From the NCBI GenBank assembly GCA_903919125.1, contig CAIXGS010000050.1:1-55070 (forward strand): 55,070 bases of DNA, read 5' to 3'. A program made the position numbers and the translations under genes. Below, one piece after another: positions 33,722-42,195 of the stretch (position 1 is its first letter; each line of letters starts with the position of its first letter). The notes under the pieces were generated by a model. It was not told the DNA's origin. It searched no databases and saw only the letters and a list, made by a program, of their open reading frames with translations. The stretch comes from an uncultured Spartobacteria bacterium (GTDB lineage Bacteria; Verrucomicrobiota; Verrucomicrobiia; Chthoniobacterales; Chthoniobacteraceae).

Positions 33722-34507
33722 ATGGCCACCGTTGACCTTGCTCACTTGCTGGGAGCCTTTGTCGCCGCATTTTTTGCGGGAGCCATCAACTCCGTGGCCG
33801 GTGGCGGAACGATGCTGACTTTCCCCGTGCTACTCGCACTGGGACTACCTCCCGTGGTGGCCAATGCGACGAATACCGTGGGCATATGGCCGGGTTCCAT
33901 CGGCAGTCTGCTCGGTTTCCGCAAGGAACTCGCCGCATTACCCAAACGGGTGCTTTGGCTCTCAATTCCGGCGTTTGTCGGCGGCTTACTTGGCGCACTA
34001 ACGCTCCGCTACACGCCAGAGAGCGTGTTTGAGCGGGCCGTACCCGGACTCATTTTGTTCGCGACGCTGCTCTTTGTCGTTCAAGCGAAGCTGCGACGCG
34101 GGCCGCAAGCCCCGCAGGAGACGCTTTTATTAGGTGGAGGCACGCTGGCGAGCGCCATGCTGCTGCAACTTGGCGTGGCAATCTATGGCGGCTATTTTGG
34201 AGCGGGCATGAGTATTATGGCGCTGGCGGTGCTCGGGTTTATTGGGATGACGGATATGTTGGCGATGAGCGCGACCACCAGTTTGTTAGGCTTCGCAATT
34301 AACGGAGCGGCAGGCGCTGTTTTTATCGCGGCGGGATTAATCGCGTGGCCCTACGCCTTCGCCATGACGCTCGGCTCTCTGTTGGGCGGCTACGGGGCGG
34401 CAGGGATTGCGCGCCGAATTGGCAAAACGCTATTACGCCGTTTTGTCATCGTCGTGGGATTCAGCATCAGTGCGGCGCTTTTTGTGCGCATATTTTCTGC
34501 CCACTGA
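33722..34507 (+). CDS. TSUP-family transporter (TauE/SafE)
   Basis: A 261-residue membrane protein with about eight transmembrane helices in two repeats, the first opening with LLGAFVAAFFAGAINSVAGGGTMLTFPVL and the second with LLLGGGTLASAMLLQLGVAIYGGYFGAG. The AGGG...FP and YGGYFGAG loops are the signatures of the TauE/SafE (DUF81) family, which exports or imports sulfite, sulfoacetate and similar anions. The substrate cannot be told from sequence. It lies alone, rightward; the next gene, transcribed towards it, ends 12 bp after its stop. Confidence 0.92.
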   Translation: MATVDLAHLLGAFVAAFFAGAINSVAGGGTMLTFPVLLALGLPPVVANATNTVGIWPGSIGSLLGFRKELAALPKRVLWLSIPAFVGGLLGALTLRYTPESVFERAVPGLILFATLLFVVQAKLRRGPQAPQETLLLGGGTLASAMLLQLGVAIYGGYFGAGMSIMALAVLGFIGMTDMLAMSATTSLLGFAINGAAGAVFIAAGLIAWPYAFAMTLGSLLGGYGAAGIARRIGKTLLRRFVIVVGFSISAALFVRIFSAH

Positions 34508-34519
34508 CCTGGAGGCCGC

Positions 34520-35875
34520 TCACTCGGACTTCTTCGCAGGCGCTTGGCTCACCAGCAACTGCGCGGCGGCCAAGTACTCCACGATAATCCCCTGCTGCGC
34601 ATCGTTGATCTTCGCACGACGCGCCATGCTGGACACCTCGCTTTTCCAACTGCTGGCACTGCGAGAATCAAGCATTTCCAGATCGTGGCATTGGGTACAC
34701 CGCGTCGTGTAAAGCTGGCGCCCTTCCTCCAACCTAGCCGGTTCCACGGTGCTCTTCGTTGCCGATAGAAAAGCCGGAGTCACAGGAGGAGCGGTTTTCT
34801 CTTCCAAAGCGCCGCTCAGTTCGTCGCGCAGTTTAAGGAGTTGAGGAAGGTCGGCACAGGTTTTGAGGCCCCGCTCCAATGCGAGCAACGCTTGGGGAAG
34901 ATTGCGTTTTTGGTTGCTCAAAGCAGCGTTGTAACGGTCTTCAGCATCGCGGATTTCCGCTTCGGCCTTCGTTTGCATTGCCTTAAGCTCGGGACGAGAC
35001 GGCTCCGCCCGCAATCCCTCCTCGGTGTAACTTTTCGCCTCCACCATGCGCCGCACGGCCATCGCCTGGCGACAACGGACAATGGAAAAGGCCGCCAGTC
35101 TCGCTTTATCAGCAAGTTCATCCTTTGAAAGCTGCGAAGACGGAAGCTCTGGTCGCCCAGCAGGCGCGGCCTCGATTTTAGGCAGAACCCGCGTCCCGAG
35201 CCTGTCCAAGCCTTCCTCAAAGGAATAAGCGAGACTGGTATATCCACGATTGGCAAGTTCCACCGTGGTGTTGCGTCCCAGCGCCACCGCGTCGACAAAC
35301 GCCTTTTGAGCCTGAGCCAACCGTTGTTGCCGAGCCTCGGGAAGCGCCTTCAAGGCAGTGTCAGCTTCAACCTGCAACACCTGTCCCGCCGACTTGAGAA
35401 CCGGTTCAAGGCGAGCTTGGACGCTGGAAGCCATCGCCTTATACTGTGCGTCCTGAGTCGCTTGGGCGAGAAGCCTGCGCGCATCCTCGAAGCGTTGATC
35501 TCGAAACGCCTGTACCCCACGGAGCAGAAGAGCCCAACCATCGGGAGGAACCAGTTCCAGAGAGTCCTCCGGCAGAGTCACCTCCACAACGCCTCCCTCT
35601 TTTTGAAGGAAAGCCAACACCACAGGTCCTTTGCCCTTTTCGTGCCGGAGCACCGTAAACTCCTGCCCCTTTGGCGCGCCCAAAAAAGGCTCCCCCTTGA
35701 GTTGAAGCGTCTCTTTGCGTGCCACACGCACCAAGTCGCCTGGAGAATAAAAAACCTGAGCCTGAGTAGGTTGCGGCGCAGCCTCCGCGTGAACCAAAAA
35801 CAAACCAATGCCGCACAATAACGCAGGCATTCTCGAGGGCCTGCAAATTCGTGGGGCGATGTTCTGAGCGCGCAT
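34520..35875 (-). CDS. Secreted SH3-like / helical / cytochrome c protein
   Basis: A 451-residue protein. A signal peptide lies near residues 16-33 (MPALLCGIGLFLVHAEA), so the start may be the ATG at residue 16 (35830). Residues about 40-105 look like an SH3-type beta barrel (FYSPGDLVRVARKETLQLKG). Residues about 110-360 are TPR-like helices with many Ala, Glu and Arg. At about 383-395 is the single haem motif CTQCH in LYTTRCTQCHDLEML, followed by MARRAKINDAQQGII (Met as likely axial ligand). A monohaem cytochrome with protein-protein interaction modules is implied. Partners are unknown. Confidence 0.8.
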   Translation of the reverse strand: MRAQNIAPRICRPSRMPALLCGIGLFLVHAEAAPQPTQAQVFYSPGDLVRVARKETLQLKGEPFLGAPKGQEFTVLRHEKGKGPVVLAFLQKEGGVVEVTLPEDSLELVPPDGWALLLRGVQAFRDQRFEDARRLLAQATQDAQYKAMASSVQARLEPVLKSAGQVLQVEADTALKALPEARQQRLAQAQKAFVDAVALGRNTTVELANRGYTSLAYSFEEGLDRLGTRVLPKIEAAPAGRPELPSSQLSKDELADKARLAAFSIVRCRQAMAVRRMVEAKSYTEEGLRAEPSRPELKAMQTKAEAEIRDAEDRYNAALSNQKRNLPQALLALERGLKTCADLPQLLKLRDELSGALEEKTAPPVTPAFLSATKSTVEPARLEEGRQLYTTRCTQCHDLEMLDSRSASSWKSEVSSMARRAKINDAQQGIIVEYLAAAQLLVSQAPAKKSE

Positions 35876-35921
35876 AAAGTAACAGGAAGGAAACGACCCG
35901 CGCGCAGTCCCAGCCCGCGAA

Positions 35922-36662
35922 TTAACGTCGATCCGCTAACTTCGCGAGCAGTTTGAGAATTTCCATATACAGCCAGATCAAGCTCACCATCAAACCGAAG
36001 GCCGCGTACCACTCCATGTAACGGGGGGAACCCGCCGCAGCAGCCTGCTCCATGAAGTCAAAGTCTAGGACCAAGTTCATCGCCGCTAACACCACCACGG
36101 CCACGCTGAACAAGATCCCAATGGTACCGCTGCTGTGAATGAAGGGCACCTGCGCACCGAAGAGATTCACCACCATCGAGACGAGGTACACGAGTGCCAC
36201 GGCCATGGTTCCGACCATCACCACCGCCTTAAACTGTTCGGTGGCCCGCACCCAACCGAGTCGATACGCCCCGAGCAACCCGAACAACGTGCCAAAAGTT
36301 AACATGCAAGCCTGCAACGCAATCCCCGGAAAGCGCATATCTAAAGTCGCGGAAATCCCCCCAAGAAGCAGGCCTTCCGCTGCGGCGTAGATCGGAGCAC
36401 TCACAGGAGACCATTCCTTTTTAAAGATCGTCACAAGCGCCGCAATGAGCCCAATAACGACTCCCGCGAGAATCCAAACGGACGCATCAGCGTGGAGGCC
36501 CTTGGAGCGATCCCAGGCGAAACCCGCCGTCAACGAAACGATCCCAAGCAGAATGCCGGTCTTTTGCACCGCACCCTGCACCGTCATCGGAGCGCCCAGA
36601 GCAACGGGCGCGTTGGTGATCACATTTGAACTAAGAAGAGGATTATTGCTGGCCATAAACAA
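35922..36662 (-). CDS. Bax inhibitor-1/YccA family membrane protein
   Basis: A 246-residue membrane protein with about seven helices. It contains FAWDRSKGLHADASVWILAG, EGLLLGGISA and, near the C-terminus, FDFMEQAAAAGSPRYMEWYAAFGLMVSLIWLYMEIL, the BI-1/YccA pattern. In this family Asp residues near the C-terminus form a calcium/proton-sensitive site. The expected role is ion leak or modulation of the FtsH protease. An alternative start is the Met at residue 3. It lies between the Tgt fusion and the cytochrome gene, both leftward, with no obvious link between them. Confidence 0.9.
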   Translation of the reverse strand: MFMASNNPLLSSNVITNAPVALGAPMTVQGAVQKTGILLGIVSLTAGFAWDRSKGLHADASVWILAGVVIGLIAALVTIFKKEWSPVSAPIYAAAEGLLLGGISATLDMRFPGIALQACMLTFGTLFGLLGAYRLGWVRATEQFKAVVMVGTMAVALVYLVSMVVNLFGAQVPFIHSSGTIGILFSVAVVVLAAMNLVLDFDFMEQAAAAGSPRYMEWYAAFGLMVSLIWLYMEILKLLAKLADRR

Positions 36663-36715
36663 AAAAGTAAGTTGAGGAACCGTGGAGAAACTTAAATTGC
36701 GACTCTATTCATATA

Positions 36716-38800
36716 TCACGAGAAGTTTGAAACGGCAACTCCGGGCTGGGCTCCGGTAAACTGCGCGTGGCCAGAGAGCATCCGCGCGAAATCCGCGTGT
36801 GCCTCGCCCGGCAATTCTGCAGGGAAGCGCGCACTAGAGCGCTCCCATTTTGACAGCCATTCCGCTCCGAGAAACTCGTACGAAACTCCCCAACCGGCGA
36901 GGGCCGCTTCGGGAGTAAGCGCCACTGTGGTTTCCTGTTTTTCTCCACTGGCACGCCCCCGCGCGACCCAAAAACCAGCCGCCAACATGGCGACCCGCGC
37001 GGCCGTCGAACAACTGTAGGTGAACAAAGCAGCGGGGCGGCGCTGGCAGGCCGTAAAGAGCCTTGCAAAAGTGTCCAACGACCAATGCGCGGCGCAGGTT
37101 TTACTCGAAAACATATCGTAGAAAATCAGTTCGGGCGGTGCTGGTGCGTTCTCAAAAGTATCCAAAAAATCTCCCTTAATCACCTCCCAGCTCAAGCCCG
37201 GATGCTCCCGAGACTGCCAGCGCCCCTGTTTCAACAACCAAGCCGGTCCACTGTGGCGGAGGTAGGCGAACTTGTCGGAGTGCCGAAACGCGAGTTCCAG
37301 TGAATCCAGATCGTTTTCAAAACTCAATACCCGCAACGGCCGCACCGGAGCGCTCGCTGCGACACTCTCGTAGCACGTAATGGCCGCCATCGCATTCGCC
37401 GCAGCCCCGAGACCGACATCCCAAATCACCAAAGGACTCCCCATCTGCGCCTCCGCCCCAGCGCCCTCCGGAGCCAGAACGCGAGTCGAAAGCTGTGCCT
37501 GCTCGGTGTACAGTCCCCTCGCCTCGTCCATCGGTTCGTTGCGCGAGTGCATGATTTCCCCAGAGGAGACGTGCCGGATACTTGCGAAGCCCTCCATGGC
37601 GATGTGGACCTCGTAATTACCGAGCTTGGTGGACGGCGTCTTTTTGCGCTTCACCTTGGGACGATTCACGGGGTTATCGAGGTCGTCTTCTTGCAGAAGC
37701 AGGCGTTTGGCGTGGTAAAGCTCGAGAAAGCGACCCTCGAAAATGCTCTGGCGGATTTCGCGCATGAGCCGGTGATAAAAATATATGTTATGCTGCCCCA
37801 ACAACTGCCACCCCAAGGTCTCTTTGGACTTTGTCAGGTGATGGAGGTAGGCGCGATTGTACCGTGCGCAAGTCGGACAACTGCATTCTGGATCCAGCGT
37901 TTCATCCGAGGTTTTGTAAACCCCGCGCCGCAATTGCAAAAAGCCGCGAGAAGTGAACGCTCCACCGCGTTGCGCCACCTGGGTGGGAATGATGCAGTCA
38001 AACATGTCCACTCCGCGGTGAACCGCCTCTAAAATATCCAGCGGCGTGCCCACTCCCATGAGATAACGCGGCAGATGTTCGGGCAGTAACGCCGCCGTAA
38101 ACTCACAAGTATCCTCCCGCGCGGACTTATCCTCGCCCACCGCGAGGCCCCCGATCGCGTACCCGTCAAAGGCCATTTCCGCCAAAGCGGCAGCGCTCTC
38201 CCGACGCAATTCAGGAAAAAGTGCGCCTTGCACAATCCCGAATATCGACTGCCGCGACTCACCGCGCGCCGCTAAACTTCGGGCCGCCCAGCGATGGGTA
38301 ATTTCCATAGCAGCCCGCGCAGTCGCCAAATCCGCCGTCGACGGGATGCACTGGTCTAGCACCATCATAATGTCACTCCCAATCGAGCGCTGCGTCATCA
38401 CACTCACCTCCGGACTCAATAAAATAGTGCGTCCGTCCAGATAACTCTGAAACACCGCCCCTTCTTCACTCATCGAGCGGGCGTGCGGTAGGGAAAAAAT
38501 CTGAAAGCCACCTGAATCCGTCAGGACGCCCCGAGGCCAACTCATAAACCGGTGAATGCCTCCGAGTTGTTCAAAAACCTCAGGCCCGGGGCGCAGCAAC
38601 AGGTGGTACGTATTGGCGAGAAGGATTTGCGAACCGGCATCCTCCAGCGACTGGGTCAGCTGCGCCTTCACGGTCGCCTGAGTACCCACCGGCATGAAGA
38701 TCGGGGTTTGCACGACATTGTGCAACGTACGGAAAGTGGCGGCGCGGGCGCGGGAGCCCTCAGCGGTGGCCTCGACGCGGAAATCAAGTCGGCTGGTCAT
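36716..38800 (-). CDS. tgt: Fusion of tRNA-guanine transglycosylase and MnmD-type methyltransferase
   Basis: A 694-residue fusion. Residues 1-375 are bacterial Tgt, exchanging guanine 34 for preQ1: Asp95 in DSGGFQ, the nucleophile Asp268 in MFDCIIPTQ, and zinc ligands Cys306, Cys308, Cys311 and His337. The spacings (Asp to first Cys 38, last Cys to His 26) equal those of Zymomonas Tgt. A basic linker (380-394) leads to an MnmD/MnmC1-like SAM methyltransferase (about 395-694): SSGEIMHSRNEPMDEARGLY, WDVGLGAAANA (SAM motif, 460-470), FYDMFSSK (560-567) and SWGXX-like TYSCSTAARVAMLAAGF. MnmC1/MnmD makes the 5-methylaminomethyl group of U34 in other tRNAs. The MnmC FAD-oxidase half is absent. Confidence 0.9.
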   Translation of the reverse strand: MTSRLDFRVEATAEGSRARAATFRTLHNVVQTPIFMPVGTQATVKAQLTQSLEDAGSQILLANTYHLLLRPGPEVFEQLGGIHRFMSWPRGVLTDSGGFQIFSLPHARSMSEEGAVFQSYLDGRTILLSPEVSVMTQRSIGSDIMMVLDQCIPSTADLATARAAMEITHRWAARSLAARGESRQSIFGIVQGALFPELRRESAAALAEMAFDGYAIGGLAVGEDKSAREDTCEFTAALLPEHLPRYLMGVGTPLDILEAVHRGVDMFDCIIPTQVAQRGGAFTSRGFLQLRRGVYKTSDETLDPECSCPTCARYNRAYLHHLTKSKETLGWQLLGQHNIYFYHRLMREIRQSIFEGRFLELYHAKRLLLQEDDLDNPVNRPKVKRKKTPSTKLGNYEVHIAMEGFASIRHVSSGEIMHSRNEPMDEARGLYTEQAQLSTRVLAPEGAGAEAQMGSPLVIWDVGLGAAANAMAAITCYESVAASAPVRPLRVLSFENDLDSLELAFRHSDKFAYLRHSGPAWLLKQGRWQSREHPGLSWEVIKGDFLDTFENAPAPPELIFYDMFSSKTCAAHWSLDTFARLFTACQRRPAALFTYSCSTAARVAMLAAGFWVARGRASGEKQETTVALTPEAALAGWGVSYEFLGAEWLSKWERSSARFPAELPGEAHADFARMLSGHAQFTGAQPGVAVSNFS

Positions 38801-38885
38801 GAGTCAAAACGTGGCCTGCGGTCTCTTCGAGAGAAGGAACCGTGGTGGGGGCCGAAGGTCAAAGGAGAGGCCAAGCGAGAGGAAT

Positions 38886-39365
38886 CTAGCTCGCCTTAAC
38901 GGGTTGTAGGTCACGGTGAGCGCACGCGCCACTGCGCTTGAGTTCGTCACAGGTGGCTTCGATACGCGTGAGCTTTTGAGCGGGCGAAAAGCCAAGGCGT
39001 TTCGTGATACAATTTTCCAAAGTATCAATGTTTCTGTCTTCAAATTCGACGATACGATTGCAATCCACACAGATGAGATGGCTGTGTCTGGGATGATCAA
39101 TATAGTTGGGATCGTACAGCATTTGATCTTTGCCGAGATCCAACTCTTTAAGAAGGCCGCTCTCGACAAGGAGGGGCAATGTTCTATAAACCGTTGCACG
39201 GGATACAGAAGGCTCAATTTCACGAGCCCTTTGTAGAAGCTCATCTGCCGTGTAGTGATCCGTGTGACTGAAGGCCGCCTCAATGATCGCATCTCGCTGA
39301 GCAGTCCTGCGAAGACCGCTAGCTTGAATGAATTCATAGATGCGCTCACGTACCGCCAGTTCCAT
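38886..39365 (-). CDS. fur: Ferric uptake regulator-family repressor
   Basis: A 159-residue Fur-family protein. The winged-helix N-terminus has RRTAQRDAIIEAAF and SRATVYRTLPLLVESG (recognition helix). The C-terminal metal/dimer domain has HPRHSHLICVDCNRIVEFED (His94, His96, Cys99, Cys102) and the second Cys pair Cys139 and Cys148 in CDELKRSGAC, so the structural zinc site is complete. Whether it senses iron, zinc or peroxide cannot be told; the 2 x CxxC-like pairs and HxH fit Fur or Zur. It lies alone, leftward, between Tgt and PpnP. Confidence 0.93.
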   Translation of the reverse strand: MELAVRERIYEFIQASGLRRTAQRDAIIEAAFSHTDHYTADELLQRAREIEPSVSRATVYRTLPLLVESGLLKELDLGKDQMLYDPNYIDHPRHSHLICVDCNRIVEFEDRNIDTLENCITKRLGFSPAQKLTRIEATCDELKRSGACAHRDLQPVKAS

Positions 39366-39528
39366 TCGGAGAGCTTAACAGTGAAAAAATGCATGGTCAA
39401 ACCAACGCTTGCCTTCTCAATACAGACCACTGCGCCCTTTGCATTCCGAGTCGTTACGAAATGTTTGCTACTGGGGACACCGACTCATGACGCCCCGCCG
39501 ATTCGCACGGGAGTGTTCGGGAACGTTC

Positions 39529-39852
39529 TCAGTTGAGGAACGAGCAGACGTATTCGCAAATCCCCGACGCCACGGTGATCGTGAAGCCGCTCTCGCCCGG
39601 GACGTCGAAGTGGCCTCCCGCCACGACTTCAAGCGCAGTGGTTGTCCCGTCGAGGACCACCTTGCAATCTCCCGCGATAATCTCCATGCGTTCCGGTGCG
39701 CCGGTGCCGAAGTGATACTCGCCGGCGAAAATGAGGCCGAGGGTCTTCTTGGATCCGTCTGAAAAGCGGACGGTATGGGACACGACGCGGCCTTCAAAAT
39801 AAACGTTGGCCTTGGCCTCGACGGTGACATTGGAAAAGGAAGGGGTATTCAT
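39529..39852 (-). CDS. ppnP: Pyrimidine/purine nucleoside phosphorylase
   Basis: A 107-residue cupin-fold protein of the DUF1255 family, close to E. coli PpnP (94 residues). Seen: NVYFEGRVVSHTVRFSDGSKKTLG, MEIIAGDCKVVL and the C-terminal SGICEYVCSF. The family cleaves nucleosides with phosphate to free base and ribose 1-phosphate. It acts as a nucleotide-salvage enzyme. The neighbours are unrelated. Confidence 0.93.
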   Translation of the reverse strand: MNTPSFSNVTVEAKANVYFEGRVVSHTVRFSDGSKKTLGLIFAGEYHFGTGAPERMEIIAGDCKVVLDGTTTALEVVAGGHFDVPGESGFTITVASGICEYVCSFLN

Positions 39853-40228
39853 TGGATTATTGGGTGGGGATGGGCGGCTAATGTCGCTTGGCCGGCGATG
39901 GCTTGCCCAGCCCAGCTCGCCGCGTAGAGGTTTGCGAGAGTCGGGGCGAGGTTAATGACATGGGTTCTGCGTGGCAACTGCGTCGTTTCCGCCCGAAGAC
40001 TCACCTGCGATCGCCCCCCGAAACATGCTCGAGTCCACTCCAGACCCGTTCAACCGTGACTGAAGCTGCAATCATCAATCGCCAGGTTGCTACTTATTTA
40101 ACCAAATCGAAATGAGGGCATTCCGCCACAACCACGCAAAATGTTTGAATTTGTAATTTTTAGGAGTGTCAATTGTTACTCTGAATTGGAATATCACAAC
40201 CAGTTTTGTGAGCACCCCATTTTGGCAA
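39853..40228 (+). other. 376-bp intergenic region
   Basis: No gene is supported. The right third is AT-rich, with TTGTTACTCTGAATTGGAATA near the next gene, and it should hold the promoters of the divergent PpnP and Gfo/Idh/MocA genes. I see no hairpin with a T-run and no repeat in it. Confidence 0.4.
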
Positions 40229-41425
40229 ATGAACCGACGCGCCTTTCTCGCCACCTCCGCCGCTCTTATTCAACCCTTGGTAAACAAGAGTGCTTTTGCT
40301 CAAGCGCCAGAGCTCTCCGCTAAGCGCCATCGAGTCGCCGTTTTAGGGCACACCGGCCATGGTAATTACGGACACGGCTTGGACTCCGTCTGGCGTCTGA
40401 TTCCCCAAACCGAGGTCGTCGCCCTAGCAGATCCCGATACAGCAGGGCGCGCCGCAGCAAAGGCCAAATTGGGAGGAGTCGCCGATTACGCTGACTACAC
40501 CGTTCTTTTGCGCGAAGTGCAGCCCGACATTGTCGCCGTCTGCCCTCGGCACGTGCATGAACACCACGCGATGATCGTGGCTGCGATCGCCGCGGGGGCA
40601 CGGGGAATTTATGTCGAAAAGCCTTTCGTTCGCACTCCGGCTGAAGCGGACGATGTGCGGCGGTTGTGCCGCGAAAAAGGTGTGAAACTGGCCGTGGCCC
40701 ACCGCAATCGCTACCATCCTGCCCTTCCAGTACTTGCCGACTTATTGGCGAGCGGCGCCTTCGGGAGTCCTTTGGAAATTCGTGCACGAGGCAAAGAAGA
40801 TCAGCGCGGCGGCGGTCTGGACTTATGGGTTTTGGGCTCACACGTGTTAAATCTAGGAACGTACTTGGCTGGGGCACCACTCGCCTGCAGCGCTGCTATT
40901 TTTGAACAAGGTCGCCCCGCCACCGACGCGGATATCCATGAAGGCGACGAGGGCCTCGGCCCCCTCCTTGGAGACGAAATCCATGCCCGCTTTGAAATGG
41001 AACGTGGCCTACCGCTGTTTTTCGATTCCAAAAAAAACGCGGGCGCCCGCACCACCGGGTTCGGTTTGCAGCTCCTTTGCACAGGCGGGATCATAGACTT
41101 ACACATCGATACAGAGCCCCTCATCCAGTGGCTTGCTGGAAACCCGTTCAAGCCAACAACCGACTTGCGCCAGTGGACGCCGATCACCAGCGCCGGTCTG
41201 GGCAAACCAGAGCCGCTGAAATCAATTGGAGAGTTTGTCGCTAAACACGTCGGCCCCGTTAAGGACATGCTTCGTACAATGGAACATGGAGGCGAACCCC
41301 TCTGCGGCCCAGAGGCAGCCGGAGACACCGTGGAAATGATCCACGGGGTGTTCACATCCTACAAGCGAGGCGGCGCAAGAGTCGCCCTCCCTTTGGAGAG
41401 CCGTCTCCACGCGCTTAAAGGGTAG
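40229..41425 (+). CDS. Gfo/Idh/MocA-family oxidoreductase, Tat-like signal
   Basis: A 398-residue protein. The N-terminus MNRRAFLATSAALIQPL is a twin-arginine-like signal, as in many Verrucomicrobiota and Planctomycetota members of this family. The NAD-binding fold follows with VAVLGHTGHGNYGHG and then the catalytic-region signature YVEKPFVR (EKP) and AVAHRNRYHPAL. The C-terminal domain is the usual beta sheet. The expected substrate is a sugar or inositol-like polyol. The first in-frame ATG would give 22 more residues without a recognisable signal, so I chose 40229. It lies alone, rightward, between two leftward units. Confidence 0.9.
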   Translation: MNRRAFLATSAALIQPLVNKSAFAQAPELSAKRHRVAVLGHTGHGNYGHGLDSVWRLIPQTEVVALADPDTAGRAAAKAKLGGVADYADYTVLLREVQPDIVAVCPRHVHEHHAMIVAAIAAGARGIYVEKPFVRTPAEADDVRRLCREKGVKLAVAHRNRYHPALPVLADLLASGAFGSPLEIRARGKEDQRGGGLDLWVLGSHVLNLGTYLAGAPLACSAAIFEQGRPATDADIHEGDEGLGPLLGDEIHARFEMERGLPLFFDSKKNAGARTTGFGLQLLCTGGIIDLHIDTEPLIQWLAGNPFKPTTDLRQWTPITSAGLGKPEPLKSIGEFVAKHVGPVKDMLRTMEHGGEPLCGPEAAGDTVEMIHGVFTSYKRGGARVALPLESRLHALKG

Positions 41426-41463
41426 AACGCGGTATAAGCCGAGTGCCGAGAACGTCGGCCTCG

Positions 41464-41862
41464 TTATTGCGGAGTCCTTTGGTGCGCTAAAAGCATTCGT
41501 TCATGCTCTGCCTCCTCCATTCCCTCGTTAACCAACTCCTCACCCACGGTGGGATCCTCCTCGCGAGAAATACGCCCGAGCACAGTCCTCAACTCAGGGA
41601 ACGAATCCTGTAACTCCTCGAAACTCACACCCGCCGCACCACTGGAGCCAGATTCCACCTCCAAGGCGGAATCCTGCCCGTCGCTCAAGCCGTGAAGCTC
41701 CCTGCGCGCCTCGGCCCAATCCGCGGCATTGGGAAAGGGGCGCTCCTGTATTTCGGCGACTTCCCGCGCCCGCTTTTCCACTAGGTCCATGTCCGGGGTA
41801 CCCAAGCCATGAGACCCCACGATAATTTTTGCTGAGATAGGTTTGTAAACGACCATACGCAC
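41464..41862 (-). CDS. Conserved-looking small protein of unknown function
   Basis: A 132-residue protein with no recognised domain. The N-terminal part (about 4-60) has KPISAKIIVGSHGLGTP and EKRAREVAEIQERPFP, which reads as a strand plus helices. The C-terminal part is acidic and helical (SFEELQDSFPELRTVL, then EELVNEGMEEAEHERML). The start may be the Met at residue 3. It could bind another protein through its acidic tail. Convergent with the Gfo/Idh/MocA gene, 38 bp away. Confidence 0.6.
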   Translation of the reverse strand: MRMVVYKPISAKIIVGSHGLGTPDMDLVEKRAREVAEIQERPFPNAADWAEARRELHGLSDGQDSALEVESGSSGAAGVSFEELQDSFPELRTVLGRISREEDPTVGEELVNEGMEEAEHERMLLAHQRTPQ

Positions 41863-42077
41863 TCATACGGAGAAACTAGCGGCCCGCAAGGGAGACTTGC
41901 GAGGAGCAGTGCGCAGGTTTTGCCAGAGATTCCGGCAATTTTACAGAGTTGGGCGCCCATCCCCATCCCACCTTTTACGGGTTGGAGCTTACCCGTCCAA
42001 CTCGGGAATGTGCCTACCCAAAGTACTCGGGGCGCAGCGTAGCGAGGCAGCCGCCCCAGCCTGTCGAGACCGACAAC

Positions 42078-42108
42078 AAAAACCCGCCATCCCTTTCGAG
42101 ACGGCGGG
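42078..42108 (-). terminator. Rho-independent terminator after typA
   Basis: On the minus strand an 11-bp stem (two G-T pairs) with a GAAA tetraloop, CCCGCCGTCTC with GGGATGGCGGG (42098-42108 with 42083-42093), is followed by five T residues (42078-42082). The other side has only a TTTT run, so leftward action is stronger. Confidence 0.93.
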
Positions 42109-42195
42109 CATTTTAAGTGCCGTTTTTAACGCTTGCGATGTCTTTAGCTTTTGTGTTCCAACACCTAAGGCAAGCGTTTCAAAACCCTACATTAC

